From Tetrapyrgos nigripes (Eukaryota > Basidiomycota > Agaricomycetes > Agaricales > Campanellaceae), in assembly GCA_013368315.1 (NCBI GenBank), contig JAACJM010000272.1, forward strand, positions 1-64,000: 64,000 nt of DNA, in the 5' to 3' direction. Positions 1 to 11,032 of the stretch are shown here, one piece after another. Both the position numbers and the translations under genes were made by a program. Under the pieces are notes generated by a model. It searched no databases and was not told the DNA's origin. It saw nothing but the letters and a program-made list of their open reading frames with translations. Numbering within the stretch: the stretch's first letter is position 1; every line of letters begins with the position of its first letter.

Positions 1-519
1 CGGTTAACACCCTTAACAACAGAACACTACCAGCACTCCAATACTCACCTAAAGAACTGCTATTTGGAATTGCCGTGAATTACACCAAAAACGCCAATAG
101 AAGTTGCGACAACAGAAATAACCCAAAAAGACGTCGAGGTGCAGGCAGCTTACGTTGACCAACAAAGAACCGACGGATACGAAACTACGGTTAGACATGC
201 GTTGAAGAGGAAAGCGGCATTCGACAGAGCAGTGTTAAAACAAACAAAAAAAGAAGTGATATTCAAAGCAGGGGATCTAGTACAAGTGAAACGAGGCGAC
301 TTATTCAACACTTTCAAAACGGAACGCAAACTAGCACCCATGTGGTCAACACCACACAAAGTGATAGGGCGTAACGTCAATTCGTATAGGCTGGAAACGA
401 TGGCGGGAGTACGGTTGGAAGGGGAAGTGCATGCTAGAAGATTGAGATTGTTTGCGGGGGTAGTGGAGAAGGAAGATGACGAAATGGGTAGACATAGAGG
501 AAGAGTAAAGGGGAGGTGA
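1..519 (+). pseudogene. Ty3/gypsy retrotransposon remnant (integrase C-terminal part)
   Basis: The first ~70 bases encode a peptide containing LPALQYSPKELLFG, which matches the end of the integrase core in Ty3/gypsy polyproteins. The reading frame is then lost by a small indel near position 70 and continues in another frame (ITPKTPIEVATTEIT...) to a stop at 517-519. The second part has the integrase C-terminal signature: a GDLVQVKRGD stretch, then LAPMWSTPHKVIGRNVNSYRLE and a basic tail. Only this end of the element is in the window; the rest lies upstream. A purine run followed by GGGGG at about 580-588 could be the polypurine tract, but no LTR was confirmed. It is a broken fragment, not an active gene. 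Confidence 0.75.
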
Positions 520-922
520 GATGACCGAGCAGTTTAGAGCAGATTGGAGCAGAGCGGACGAGGACGTCGCTATCTTTTTTAAATGGGGGCACATGGAGTA
601 GGGGTACATGCCAGGCTTAGTCATTGTTTGGCTTTGTTTGGCACTAGCTTTAGCTACATAGGACACTTGTATACGGGTAGCCAAGCAACACAATATCATT
701 CCAAGCCACATCTACCTCCAGTTGACACTACTCCAACGCGTAGCGTATGAAAATTTACTAAGCAATGACTGTGGATGAGAAGTTAGATTACTTACATGAT
801 TCAAACAAAAATGAATGAGGAGAACGAAGATGCTGAGGGTAGGCCAGAACGACACTAGGACAGATCCTATAAAAACCCAAGACGAAAGCTAACTCGAACA
901 TCATCGTCAGTTGACAGCGATA
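520..922. other. Intergenic stretch and GST A upstream region
   Basis: No convincing gene. From about 780 on, the sequence resembles the upstream regions of GST B and GST D (CAAACGAAAATGAACGAGG-like, then a CCTATAA box, then GACGAAAG). The CTATAAAA box at about 867-875 lies ~50 bases before the GST A start codon. Confidence 0.5.
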
Positions 923-1727
923 ATGGCAGACAAGGTAATCACCTTCTACGACTTCCCTTCCAAGAAGGATGGTGTTGAGGGCTGGAATCCTTTCCCAGTG
1001 AGGATCAGGTACGTACACGAATCTGAGCAATAGATTTACTGCGACTCACCTATACAACCTTTGCAGGCTCGCTCTAAAATACAAAGGCATCCCCTTTCAA
1101 AACCGTCTGGGTTTGAATATCCCGACGTCGAATTAACCTTGAAAGCCGCCGGTATTCCTCCAACAACTCAACGGCCTAACGGTAAACCTTGGTATACTCT
1201 CCCGGCCATCGTCGACCCTTCTACTGGTGTAGCCTTGGCAGATTCCTTTGCCATTGCTGAATACCTCGATAAAACGTATCCCGATAAACCTTTACTCATG
1301 CCTTCTCATACCAAGGCATTGCAGACAGCCTTCAACGAGGCAGTCCTCGCTCACGTTCGTCCCATTTTCCCGTTCGTCCTTGTCAAGTTTTGCGGGTTGG
1401 TTCATCCAGTTAGCGAAGAGTACTTCCGAAGGACGAGGATTGTACTTTTCGGGAAAAGTGTGGATGAGATGGTTCCACAAGGGGAAAATGCCAAAGAGGA
1501 ATGGAAGAAACTCGAGGAAGGGTTTGGGAAGATTGCAGGATGGATGAAGGAGGACGAGTTCGTCATGGGAGATACTGTCTCTTTTGCTGATTTTGTGGTT
1601 GGTGGGTGGCTGATTCTATCCGCTTGCCTAGGGAAACGATAGTAAGGAATGAAAGGAGATCGCAGAATGGCACGACGGAAGATGGGGTAGATTGGTGAAG
1701 AGTTTGGAGCCTTACTATGGAAAATAG
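923..1727 (+). pseudogene. GST copy A, frameshifted glutathione S-transferase
   Basis: Exon 1 (923-1008) starts MADKVITFYDFPSK and ends at a GTACGT donor; exon 2 begins after TTTGCAG near 1067. Compared with GST D, exon 2 has two one-base insertions (in the CCCC run near 1090 and in GGTTTGAA near 1112). After these the normal frame resumes with TLPAIVDPSTG, the cis-proline and glutathione-binding region, and ADSFAIAEYLD. A further shift near 1630 replaces the usual end (KIAWGED...WHDGRW) with a premature stop at 1640-1642; the ancestral stop aligns at 1725-1727. The C-terminal helical domain is otherwise recognisable (FRRTRIVLFGKSVDEMVP). Three lesions make it a pseudogene. It is most like GST C in its 3-prime flank and heads the tandem pair A-B. 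Confidence 0.75.
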
Positions 1728-1984
1728 CTCACCTGAATTTCTGAATGTACATGCATTATTTTTCCAATTATATCCTCTCTCTATGTCTGTAGTCACCGTA
1801 TGGTCTGGACACGAATCCCTGCAGTGAAGTCCGGATACAGGACGTCTGTGTGATAGCTGAGTAGCGAGTATAGGAGTTTGATATACGTATCCAAGTTGAT
1901 TGCTGAGCAGCCTCGGCCTTCTTTCAATCCTATCCCGAACAAATTGTCAGCAGCTTGAAAAGCGATTGAAAAGAAAAGAGAAAT

Positions 1985-2236
1985 GATTCATTGAAGAATC
2001 TGCAGCCGTACTACTTTCCTTGCTAGGTATAGCGAGCCTCAAGGGCGGTAGAGTCTTCAATTGGTCTTTGCTCAACATAGTCAGCAATGACTCAGGATGA
2101 GCGCTGGATTATACGTAATCAAACGAAAATGAACGAGGAGGTCGGAGCTTGGCGGCAAGGTACTCGCAGACGAGTCCTATAAGACCTAGAGGAATCAGAG
2201 ACGAAAGCATACTCAGACATTGACACCAAAACAATA
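1985..2236. repeat. Duplicated GST spacer/promoter block (copy before GST B)
   Basis: This spacer recurs before GST D (about 11,795-12,059), and its first ~110 bases recur at 3,955-4,072. Shared landmarks are GCAGCCGTAC, TATAGCGAGC, GTCTTCAATTGG and CAGCAATGACTCAGGATGA. The promoter-proximal half carries CAAACGAAAATGAACGAGG, a CCTATAAGAC box at 2,176-2,185 (about 52 bases before the ATG) and GACGAAAGCATACTCAG. Conservation of this part before three GST copies suggests promoter function, by inference. Confidence 0.65.
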
Positions 2237-3034
2237 ATGGCAGACAAGACAATCATCTTGTACGACTTCCCTTCCAAGAACGGTAGCTGGAACGCTTTCG
2301 TTATCAGGATCAGGTACGAACAGAAGAAATGCAATAAATATTGTGACTTACCAATACTTCTCCACCAGGCTTGCGCTGAAGTACAAAGGCCTTCCTTTCA
2401 AAACCGTCTGGATCGAATATCCGACGTCGAATCGACCTTGAAAGCTGCCGGCATTCCCCCAACAGCCCAATGGCCCGACTCCGGCAAACCTAGTTACACT
2501 CTACCGGCCATCGTCGATCCTTCCACTGGTGCAGCCTTGGCAGATTCGCTTGTTATTGCTGAATACCTCGATAAGGCGTATCCTGATAAGCCTTTACTCA
2601 TGCCTTCCAGCACCAAGGCGTTGCAGTTGGCATTTGAACAGGCAGTCTTATCCAGTATCGGGCCCATGTTTTTCCAATTCATCCTCATCAAGCTTTGCGA
2701 CGTGGTCAATCCAGCTAGCGAGGAATACTTCAGGAGGAGTAGAGTTTCACTCTTTGGGAAAAGTGTCGAGGATCTGGTTCCCAAAGGTGAAAGTGCCAAG
2801 GAAGAGTGGAAGAAACTCGAAGCGGGCTTTGGGAAGATTGCGGGATGGATGAAGGAGGATAAGTTCGTTATGGGAGATACTGTCTCTTTTGCTGATTTTG
2901 TGATCGGTGGGTGGATTATCACATCCAAGATTGCTTGGGGTGAAGATAGTCAGGAATGGAAGGACATTGCGGGATGGCACGATGGAAGATGGAGTAAATT
3001 GGTGAAGAATTTGGAGCCTTACTATTCGAAATAG
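2237..3034 (+). pseudogene. GST copy B, FuA/etherase-like GST with a one-base deletion
   Basis: Exon 1 is 2,237-2,313 (MADKTIILYDFPSKNGSWNAF...); a 55-nt intron with GTACGA donor and CCACCAG acceptor (2,314-2,368) is followed by exon 2. Normal splicing reads ALKYKGLPFKTVWIEYP and then hits a stop, because one C is missing near 2,421 (TATCCGACG against TATCCCGATG in GST D). If the intron is kept, the reading frame is open from ATG to TAA (265 codons): intron length and deletion cancel, leaving about 35 altered residues at the start of exon 2. Downstream the thioredoxin-fold part (TLPAIVDPSTG, ADSLVIAEYLD) and the helical domain to the end (EPYYSK) are intact. So it is either a one-lesion pseudogene or makes a variant protein by intron retention. 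It is the direct counterpart of GST D. Confidence 0.65.
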
Positions 3035-3736
3035 CTCATTTGAAGTCACGTAACGTACTTGCATAAAAGCGGACAAGAAATGATACTCATTGTCGACGAT
3101 TGAAGCTTGAAGAAGGCATTGCCAACTGGAGACTGTAGTGGGAGTGTGTGCGTTTGACGCCGTGAGAAACTTTCTATTTGACCGACTTGAGGCCTCCTCC
3201 TTTCTTCACTGCCACCACCCTCCTACTTCTGCAGCCGCCTTGTGAAGACTTTTACCTTGCTATCCTTTGTCTTCTCTGTCCTCGCCCAGAGAGATTTAAT
3301 CAAGCTGATACTCTTCCGAATGCTCATCCATTTCCGTACGTCTCCAGATGCCCGACAGATGTAACGGCTCTAAAATAGCCGTGAGGGGTGGTGAGTCAAT
3401 CTCTTCTTGCTTCGTGCCCAAATCTCCAAATAAACCCGTTCTATAACAGAGAATACGAGGTAGAGACAAAGTAGGCGCGTGAAGCAAATGGTAAGAGGTA
3501 AAAAGACTAAGGAAAGCGTAACCGACTGTGTAGGTACTTATAGTCCGGAATAATATAACTCCGTAATCCCGAGACTATCCGATGACCCGTTACAACAGAA
3601 CACCACACATCCGTCTCGTTTTCGCAAAGTTTTGAAGTGCATCTCCTCACTTCCGTCGCCATTGTGTCTCTTTGTTATCATCTTCTCGCTTTGGATTGCA
3701 TCCTTAATTCGTACTCTTTAATCATAATCATTAATC
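3035..3736. other. Intergenic region, duplicated at 12,861-13,293
   Basis: No gene. Most of the sequence matches the region between GST D and the LRR gene (GACAAGAAATGATACTCATTG, CTGCAGCCGCC, ACACCACACATCCGTCTCG), so it belongs to the duplicated block. An inserted stretch of about 200 bases (roughly 3,345-3,590) has no counterpart there. Confidence 0.55.
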
Positions 3737-3949
3737 ATGGCTTATCGACGCGCCCGCAACTTGAGCACCAGCTCCAGCGAAAACCTCGTTCCAACCATTG
3801 ACCCCGAGAATCTCGATATGGAAAACAGTCCCGACGCGAAAGCCTACAACATCAGCAGTCTCGCAAGTAACACTCCTAATCATATCACCAGACAAAGCTT
3901 CAAAAAGATCGTCTCCATATACATGGAATGTATTCGGTTGTCTGCCTAG
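3737..3949 (+). pseudogene. Truncated first exon of the LRR gene (copy of 13,294-13,540)
   Basis: The reading frame starts MAYRRARNLSTSSSEN and is nearly identical to the start of the gene at 13,294. It lacks 24 internal codons (PLYCPSVSAASY... in the long copy; an in-frame 72-base deletion) and stops after IVSIYMECIRLSA, where similarity ends. Nothing of the remaining ~3 kb follows. It is the broken 3-prime end of the first GST/LRR block. Confidence 0.7.
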
Positions 3950-3954
3950 GGAGA

Positions 3955-4072
3955 CTATCTGCAGCCGTACATTCCTTGCTAAGTAAGTATAGCGAGCCTC
4001 AATAGCGGTCGAGTCTTCAATTGGTTTTTACTAAGCGGTCAGCAATGACTCAGAATGAGCACTAGATCAAAG
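3955..4072. repeat. Third copy of the GST spacer sequence, at a chimeric junction
   Basis: The stretch matches about 1,990-2,105 and 11,797-11,915 (GCAGCCGTAC, TATAGCGAGCCTCAA, GTCTTCAATTGG, AGCAATGACTCAG). At about 4,072 it changes abruptly into the gene X copy. This is a breakpoint where the GST block was joined to the inverted kinase/X segment; a short CAAA is shared at the joint. Confidence 0.65.
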
Positions 4073-4725
4073 GATTTCCCAATCGGAAATACTGTGGCGA
4101 AATGCTGGTCTGTTCTAAGCTTTGAGCAGCTTGGCGCAGATGAACGAAGGATAGCCGACGTCGGATCTCAGTACTATCCTGAGCCAGACTCGTCGCTAAA
4201 CGTGTCTCTTTGTATTTACACGGAGAAGGAGACATTTACGACCCCTCGGGATCGTCACTGGGGTATTCGCTGGATTTTGGAACATACGCAGGGGAGAAAG
4301 AATGATCCTCATATCTTCACACCAGCCGCACGTTGTCTCGAGGTGACTTCGAATATCGATTCCTACAACAATGAGCCGCATCTTGTCAACTGGGGCCCAA
4401 TTACCAGTCCCAGCAGATTCGCTACAAAGCACAGTTGCCCCGTCTTGAAGCTGGGGAAACTCACCAAAGCGCAGCGACTGATGATGGAAGCGATTGCATG
4501 CACCTGATGGAGAATGCAACTGCCAGAATTGGTGCACTGCCTTCTTTGCGCTCGCCATAGGCTGCGGATTGTTGACGGAGGAGAAAGTGAACAGCGTCAT
4601 GAAGACGGCTCTGCTTGAAGAAATTCCTGGTACGATCATGATCTCCGCTATTTTTGACCTCGATTTGTCTGATAACGAGGATGACATCCGCTATAGAGGA
4701 ATTTCTCTGGACCATTTGAAGTGAT
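4073..4725 (+). pseudogene. Gene X copy 1 (broken; intact copy at 53,779-54,528)
   Basis: Starting at KDFPIGNTVAKCWSVLSF the sequence closely follows the protein of 53,779-54,528, but the N-terminal ~50 codons are missing because the duplication begins here. A deletion of about 20 bases near 4,500 (where the other copy has IGVQRPP) shifts the frame; the rest (GECNCQNWCTAFFALAIG ... EEIPGTIMISAI) continues in another frame to a stop at 4,722-4,724. Its C-terminus (FDLDLSDNEDDIRYRG) is longer than in the intact copy, where a 3-base insertion makes a stop. The family is not recognised. Confidence 0.7.
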
Positions 4726-4913
4726 CCTGGCGCTGTCCAGTGTATAGGGCACTACAAGTTTTGACTGAGTGGTACATAAGGCAGTACATAAGCTCGACTT
4801 CAGGTGGTGGGAGTAAGAATCTGGTGGCCATGGCTATCTGAATGTAATATTTCTCGTACTGTGGTAGATACATAATCTCTGGAAAATGAACATTATAGTT
4901 TGCATGTAGCGTA

Positions 4914-6554
4914 CTACGAGTAATACAATGCCTCGCTCATCGCCTTGCGGAGATCTTCAGCTTCTGCAGTTGTTCCTAGTTCTGCAAGAAAGGATGTGGT
5001 CATGAATTGACCCACTAATGAATTCCATCATAATTTCCCAAAAATCTGGGTACCAGCCAAAAGTATCCCAATCAACAACTCCTACGACATGGCCGTCTTC
5101 AACCATCACGTTTCGAGGATTGAGATCACCATGGGTGAGAACTAGGTTGAAAGACTCTGGCACCTGGATCTGACGATGTCACTTCAAGTGTTGCTTCCAA
5201 TAAGACCGGAGATCGTCGCTGGACTGGAAAGCCGAACTGGGAGCAGGCTCAAAGACGATGTTCTCCAGTGGCCCTCCAAACCATGATCCCATTAACGGGG
5301 GGCTGTCTGGTCCTGAGAGATTCAGGAGCGCACCAAGCCGGAGAATGCTGTTGACGTGTTGAGCAAGCTCCTGTGAGATTACAGCAAGCTCCACTTCGGA
5401 CAGGCCATCGCTTTTGCCTGCCAGAGCTTCCCTACCTAGCCTCGACATAACCAGAAAAGTTTGTCCATTACGGACGAAAGTCATCAATGCCTGTGGAACG
5501 GGAACGCTAGTCTTAATGCGGACGAGCTCCATCGCGATAGTTTCTTCCAGTAATCCCTGATCATAATACTTGATCATGCGCTTGTCATCGAGAGGGAAAG
5601 TCCGTGAGTGGACCGCTCGGTGACCTGAAGCAGCTCGGATATCCCATAAACGATCGAGTATCTGCTGCGGATCGTCGTTCCAGTTGCGTGGAAGTAAAGA
5701 GAAGAGGTACAGATCATCGAGAGACCTGACGTGGTGATTGTCTGCTAGAGAGAACCCTCCAAAGAGGACAGCGTTGTAGAGGGGGCGGGTTTCTGTGATT
5801 ATAGCATGCGTCAAGTCATAGAATTCCCTTTCATGAAGCCCCGAATTGAGTATGCAACGTTCTTGCAGAGCTTGGACGGCATTGGCTTCGAGTTCGGATT
5901 TGACCCACTGCATAAGTAAAGCCTTGCTAGCGCTTGGCTCATTGGAGACGTATGCAGCAAATCGATATCTGCATTCCAGTTCGGATGTCGAATGCAGATC
6001 GAGAATCTCATCGTAAATCTGGAAAAAAAAGATTCATATCCAAGTTGAAAAGCGTATCGCAGACATGAAAAGAAATGTACAGGTTTCGGACAGTTCCACG
6101 ACTTGAAAGTAGCTCTTTAAGAGGACTTCAAAACGCTGTCCACAATAGCCTCGTATAATATGACACCTTGTTTCTTGTACAACGTATGGAAGAGTCCATA
6201 CGGACGCCGCAAATTCTGACCAGGACGGCTTATCATCTCCCGGGGATGATGAGCATAAGTTTGAGCTCTTGAGTCATATGAGGCTTTGGCTTACTTCGTT
6301 CCACTGCATCGAACGCATCCTTCAGTCATCCAAAATCCGCCGAAAAAGTGACCAATAGAAATGGGAATCCACTGGATCTTCCTCAGAGAAGCGTAGTTTC
6401 ATGTCTCTGTCCTGGCAGAATGTAGACCGAACTTGAGAAGAGGATGAACAGACAGTTAAGGGCCACTGACAATATAATCAATTAAAAAATCTTTCCAAGA
6501 GCCATCGATCAAGGCGGTCTTCAGGAGAGAAGGAGTCTCGGCCGCGTCGTTCAT
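4914..6554 (-). pseudogene. APH-like kinase copy 1 (broken; intact copy 51,860-53,525)
   Basis: Reading from 6,554 down, exon 1 (MNDAAETPSLLKTALIDGSW), the later introns and the kinase domain follow the intact gene. Lesions: in 5,170-5,180 an arginine codon CGA is TGA, giving a stop between QHLK and HRQIQVPESF; near 5,020-5,030 about 20 bases are replaced by a few, shifting the frame right after DFWEIMM so the last ~45 residues are lost. The catalytic parts THGDLNPRNVMV and VVDWDTFGWYPDFWE are still readable downstream of the stop. In copy 1 the region matching the 45-nt intron of copy 2 contains stops, which supports its being an intron. Confidence 0.75.
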
Positions 6555-6622
6555 ACTTGATGCTCTGGTCAGGGTGCTGCACCACCAGTGCCGGGTTTTG
6601 AGCAATTTGCCGCCGCATTTCT

Positions 6623-8228
6623 TCCAGCGCGTTTTGTATCTGGTGACACAGCCACAGCCAACACTTCATCCTCTACCATTGCTTGCGAAACGATCCGGAT
6701 ACGAGCGCAAGAGCGTTTTGTGCAGTATCCGAAGAGTGTCTATCCTGAAGCATTATCTCATAAGCACAGAGAGGATCTTCACATCTTTCTACTCGTAAAG
6801 CAGGAGAAGTCGAGAACTGCCTGCTGAGGCTACTGATACAGAGTGCAGAGTCTCAGGCAGAACACTGGGTATGTGTGTTTTTTTAATCTTAGATTTTAGA
6901 TTTGACTATCTGACTGTCTGAACCCTTCTCATCCTACTCGCAGTCATAACAGTAATAGCACTAGCCGTACCAACCAACCACTACCAGTCTGCCAAAAAAT
7001 CGCCGAATCGTTTTTAAGTTTCCTGGATCACGTCGACCCTCAAAGACTCGACTCGATTTTACCATCGGACGTTTGAGAGAGTCGCAGAGAGAAGGAGTGA
7101 TTGAAGGAGATATGGTAACTGGTTGAGGCAGCAGGTTGTCTTTCAGTACATACGCTGGCAATGAAAGGGATGAAGAGGGAGAAGGAAGAGGACGATGATG
7201 GATTTGGGCATGATTTGGCCTTTGGCAGCTGCATGATTGAAAGGTGAGTGATATCTATCATTTTCTTTCTTACTTTCTCGCTTTCTTTGCTTCCTGCCTT
7301 CTTTTGTCCTTTGGCCTTAACGGTACTGACCTGGATTTCCCATACCAGTATCATTACTCTCAATGGTCCTTCAAGCGGCCTGCCAGGCAGCTAGTCTTCA
7401 AATGCACTGGCTCATCTTTGCTTTGCCCAGGCCCAGTTTCCCATGCGTCGTTTCCCTTCACCCAGTTCTCTCTCCTCAGAGCTCAACTTGAGAACAAAAA
7501 ATTGCCGCTCGTGTCCTGCTCGCGTCTTCCATTGACAACCACGACCAAACTCTTCCTCCATCAACTCTTACCTAACACTGTCGGAAGATGAGGATGTCTT
7601 TGCCACGTGCGGTGTTGAGGATGATACTACTTTTGTCTCTTCGCATTCATGGTACTGACGAGGGTACTCGTCATCTTTGCTGTCCCCAGCCGTTTGGCGT
7701 CGACAGCTCCTTTCTCTTTGTCCAGTTCCCTTTCATGCATTTGATGACGCATAAACGGGGCATGTACTTTATTATGATAGCTGCAAGGCTTAGCGGTCAT
7801 AGAGATTGCTTCCCGAGAGGAAATCTCCGGAACTAAGATATCGCTGTCAGTCCTGCATATACTAGCTCAATTCACCAATTTTATTTACGTTACTAGGCGA
7901 GCTATGTACCTCGCTCCTTTGATCGTCATCTTCTCAGACGGATGATTTTGAACCTCAGCAACGTTCAAGCCGAGGACCAATGACCTCGAACTATCTAATG
8001 GGTATTTAGCCAAATACGAAGCGTTGGCAGTTAACACGGTGTGGTACACTAGCTTGGTTGTCAACTGGCAGTCAACATGGTGCATAAACCAACCTCGCTA
8101 TTTGCCCTTGTCTTGTGATCGCCCATTACAGTGATGCCGTAAAACCCCTCCCTGCTCGTATAAAACCATCCACTCTTTTAATTACAAGCAGCACCCCGCT
8201 CGCCGCCGTCACTTGCTCACAAGTCGTG
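6623..8228. other. Stretch without a confident gene, upstream of the P450
   Basis: I see no recognisable protein. At about 7,160-7,243 a plus-strand piece (MKGMKREKEEDDDGFGHDLAFGS...) ends at a good GTGAGT donor, and near 7,560-7,650 another open piece (LTLSEDEDVFATCG...) precedes a GTACTGAC..CAG intron-like stretch. These could be exons of a small or decayed gene but could not be joined into one frame. The last ~150 bases are the presumed P450 promoter, with TATAAAA near 8,159-8,165, about 65 bases before the ATG. Confidence 0.35.
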
Positions 8229-10465
8229 ATGATCGAGCATTATGCAACAAACCTCCTGGCTATGCTTGTTTTCGGCTTCATAGTGCACAGAGTACTACGA
8301 TACCGCAGGCTGCCCCTGCCTCCTGGTCCTCCCGGCTACCCCATCATTGGAAACATCTTTGATATTCCACCGAAGAGCTCGAGAGGATGGGTCACATACA
8401 AGGATATGTCTAAGAAATACAGTTTGTGCAACATACATCCAATCCTATCCGTTTTTGCTTACCGTCATATGCATATGTAATGTCTCTCACACAGGCTCTG
8501 ACATTATCCACCTGGACTTGTTGGGTACACCGCTCATAGTTGTCAACTCTCTCAAAGCAGCGACGGAGCTGCTTGACAAACGATCTTCCAACTATTCAGA
8601 TAGGTGCGTGTCATGCTCTGGATAAAGCTCTTTTCGAAGTTCCAGCTCATGAAATGGCTTACAGGCCTCGAATGACAATGTTGTGTGAGCTGTACGTCCC
8701 TCTGCTGTTTGAGCGACTCCCTCTTAGTCTGACCTTCATACGTCTAGGGTGGGACAGAGTAGTTGGAACATTGGTTTTATGCGCTACGGTGATTTCTGGC
8801 GAGGTGAATCTTGCTGCTAATATGACATTGTAAGGACATACTGACCTGTACCGAGCAGCGGGCCGGAAGGTTTTTCATCAAGAACTGAACCCTCGAGCAT
8901 TGGTGACATACCGCTCTTCCATCACCTCAGCAACACAGAAACTGCTATTACTCCTCCTTGACAAGCCTGACGACTTTTTGAACCATTTGCGTTAGTGCGT
9001 CCAAGTTCCTTAGCATTTTGCGACTTCCTTCGCTTAACGACTGCCTAGCATGGCCGGGGCTACCATTCTCTCAATCGCCTATGGCATTGAGGCGCAACCT
9101 GAAAACGACCCGTTCATAGACCTTGTCGAGAAAGCTTTGCAATCCATAGCATTTGCCGCCAACTCAGGATCGTACCTAGTGGATCAACTTCCCGTTCTCA
9201 AGCATATCCCGGACTGGTTCCCTGGAGCAGGCTTCAAACGTCAAGCCAAGGAGTGGAATAAATCTGCTTCTGCAATGGCGGTTGTCCCTATGGAATTCGC
9301 AAAGGATGCTATAGTGAGTGCCTCTCTGACGTGTTTGTTGATTGCTTGGGTCACCTGTTTTTCTAATCCTGTATCGTATCTAGGCTAAAGGTGATTTCAT
9401 CCCTTCGGTCGCTAGCAGCGCTCTGGAGAAAATAGCATCGGAACCCTCGTCACCGATGACGCACCGTCAACCAGAGCCCGAGAAAGTAGTACAAGCCGTC
9501 CTGGCGACGATGTACGCAGGTAAGATCTTATTCACCCTTGACCATTCGGATAACAACTTACAAAAGGACTGGCGTACGCAGGTGGTGCTGACACGGTCTG
9601 TATTTTTTTTAAATTTAGCCGCCAACATGGCAACTCACCTTTCCTCTGTAGACCGTCTCCGCTCTAGGAACATTCATTCATGGATTAGTCAAGAATCCCG
9701 ACGCTATGAGGAAAGGGCAGCTAGCTGTTGATGAAAGGACCAGAGGGGCGCGACTTCCCGATTTCTCGGATTTTGGTTCCATTCCCTATGTGGACGCGCT
9801 TTTGAGGGAGAGCCTACGGTGGATACCAGTCGTACCTTTGTGTAAGTGTATCTCATCTACTCGTGTCGGATTCCTAAGTTGATATACTTCTGAATGATAG
9901 GTGTGCCTCATAGGAGTGTCGAAGACGACGAATACAACGGGTATCACATACCTAGAGGTGCTAATTTAGTTGGGAATAGTTGGTGAGTGATAGTTGTGGA
10001 AGAGTGATCCAACGAGGGCGAACTGATATTAATACCATCAGGGCAATGCTTCACGACGAGTCCGTATATGGACCAAATCCGCACCTATTTAACCCCGAAC
10101 GCTTTCTACAAGAGGACGGCTCTCTTGACCCAAATGTCCCCTTTCCGGACCCAGCGTTTGGATTTGGCCGTAGATTTTGCGCTGGTCAAAATTTAGCGAT
10201 TTCAGCCATGTGGATGGCGATGGTGTGCATCCTAGCGTGCTTTGATGTAACACACGCTGTAGGCGAGGACGGGAATGAGATTGAACCCAATGTGGAGTAC
10301 ACTTTGGATTTTTTGTGGTAAGGATGAAGCCTACTGATTCTGTGACGGACGGAGATTGACTACAGATTTTTCTACAGCTATCCACTGCCCTTCAAATGTA
10401 GCATTAAACCTCGTTCCTCCGGAACAGAACAGACGATACGTAGCGCGAAGGATTTTTCTCTGTAA
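8229..10465 (+). CDS. Cytochrome P450 monooxygenase, intact, 12 exons, 524 aa
   Basis: Exons: 8229-8421, 8495-8603, 8665-8691, 8748-8803, 8856-8994, 9049-9313, 9384-9519, 9582-9595, 9652-9841, 9901-9982, 10042-10317, 10378-10465. Together they give one uninterrupted frame of 525 codons, the usual length of microsomal fungal P450s. The N-terminus is a membrane anchor (LLAMLVFGFIVHRVL) followed by the proline hinge LPLPPGPPGYPIIGN. Later landmarks: YGDFWR (helix C), I-helix AGGADTT, ESLR (ExxR, helix K), NPERF, and the haem loop FGFGRRFCAG with the cysteine ligand. Haem-thiolate monooxygenases of this kind use NADPH-P450 reductase at the ER. The sequence resembles the large basidiomycete families annotated as O-methylsterigmatocystin-oxidoreductase-like; the substrate cannot be told. 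One exon has only 14 nt. It lies between the two GST blocks, so a joint detoxification role is possible. Confidence 0.9.
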
Positions 10466-11032
10466 CACCACTCTGCTTCTACCTGTTTCGCATCTGTATT
10501 GTTTATCTCAAGCTGGCAACGAAATCTTACAGTGATTTCTCGTCAAAACGTCTTATCTACAGACTATAGAAACCTAGAGAGAAAAATGTGAAGCTATGCT
10601 ACACAGGAGTAAATTTCTGGGACTCGTCGACCACATAACTAATGCGCTCTAGACTCCTTCAGTTCTCGTCGTCATCGTGAGCCCGGACTTCTCTCATTCT
10701 GTCTGCGAGGAAACCTCGAATCCGGACCATTGCTAGATCCGATGGAAAAGATTTACTGATGGCGTTTACGGGGGAGGAGGGGTAGTAGGCAGTTGGTTTT
10801 TGGTGCCGTCGCGGGTGGTAGTAACGAGGAAGAGAGGCAAAAGCTGAGAAGCTCAAAAGCGTTCGTGATAAAATCCAAACTGAATGAACCGAGTGATTGG
10901 GTATTGAGTGAGGATGGGAAGAGGGTAGAGAAGATTTGGGTGAGTGACCGTAACCAAGTCCAGTTCATACCACCACTAGACGTCACGACTTGCATTGTTT
11001 TGGGCGTCGACTTCGTTTGCATCGTAACAATA
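10466..11032. other. Intergenic stretch with an unplaced coding-like fragment
   Basis: A plus-strand frame at about 10,793-10,980 encodes GSNEEERQKLRSSKAFVIKSKLNEPSDWVLSEDGKR..., read here only as a possible fragment. It runs directly into GST C sequence in the wrong context, so it is probably a relic joined by rearrangement. The family is not recognised. Confidence 0.3.

Larger units (their letters stand above)
4073..6622. repeat. Inverted segmental duplication, copy 1 (partner 51,785-54,388)
   Basis: About 2.5 kb is similar to the reverse complement of 51,785-54,388, covering gene X and the whole kinase gene. Breakpoints read by eye are ~4,073 (joined to GST spacer) and ~6,622. All clear inactivating lesions are in this copy. 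Confidence 0.75.

Noticed and set aside
6961..7836. Several 60-115 codon frames on both strands upstream of the P450
   Set aside because: Overlap each other, no motifs, and could not be joined by good splice sites into one protein.
8980..9050. Suspected broken splice site in P450 intron 5
   Set aside because: Using GTGCGT at 8,995 as donor gives a perfect phase (HLRYMAGATI), so the gene is intact.
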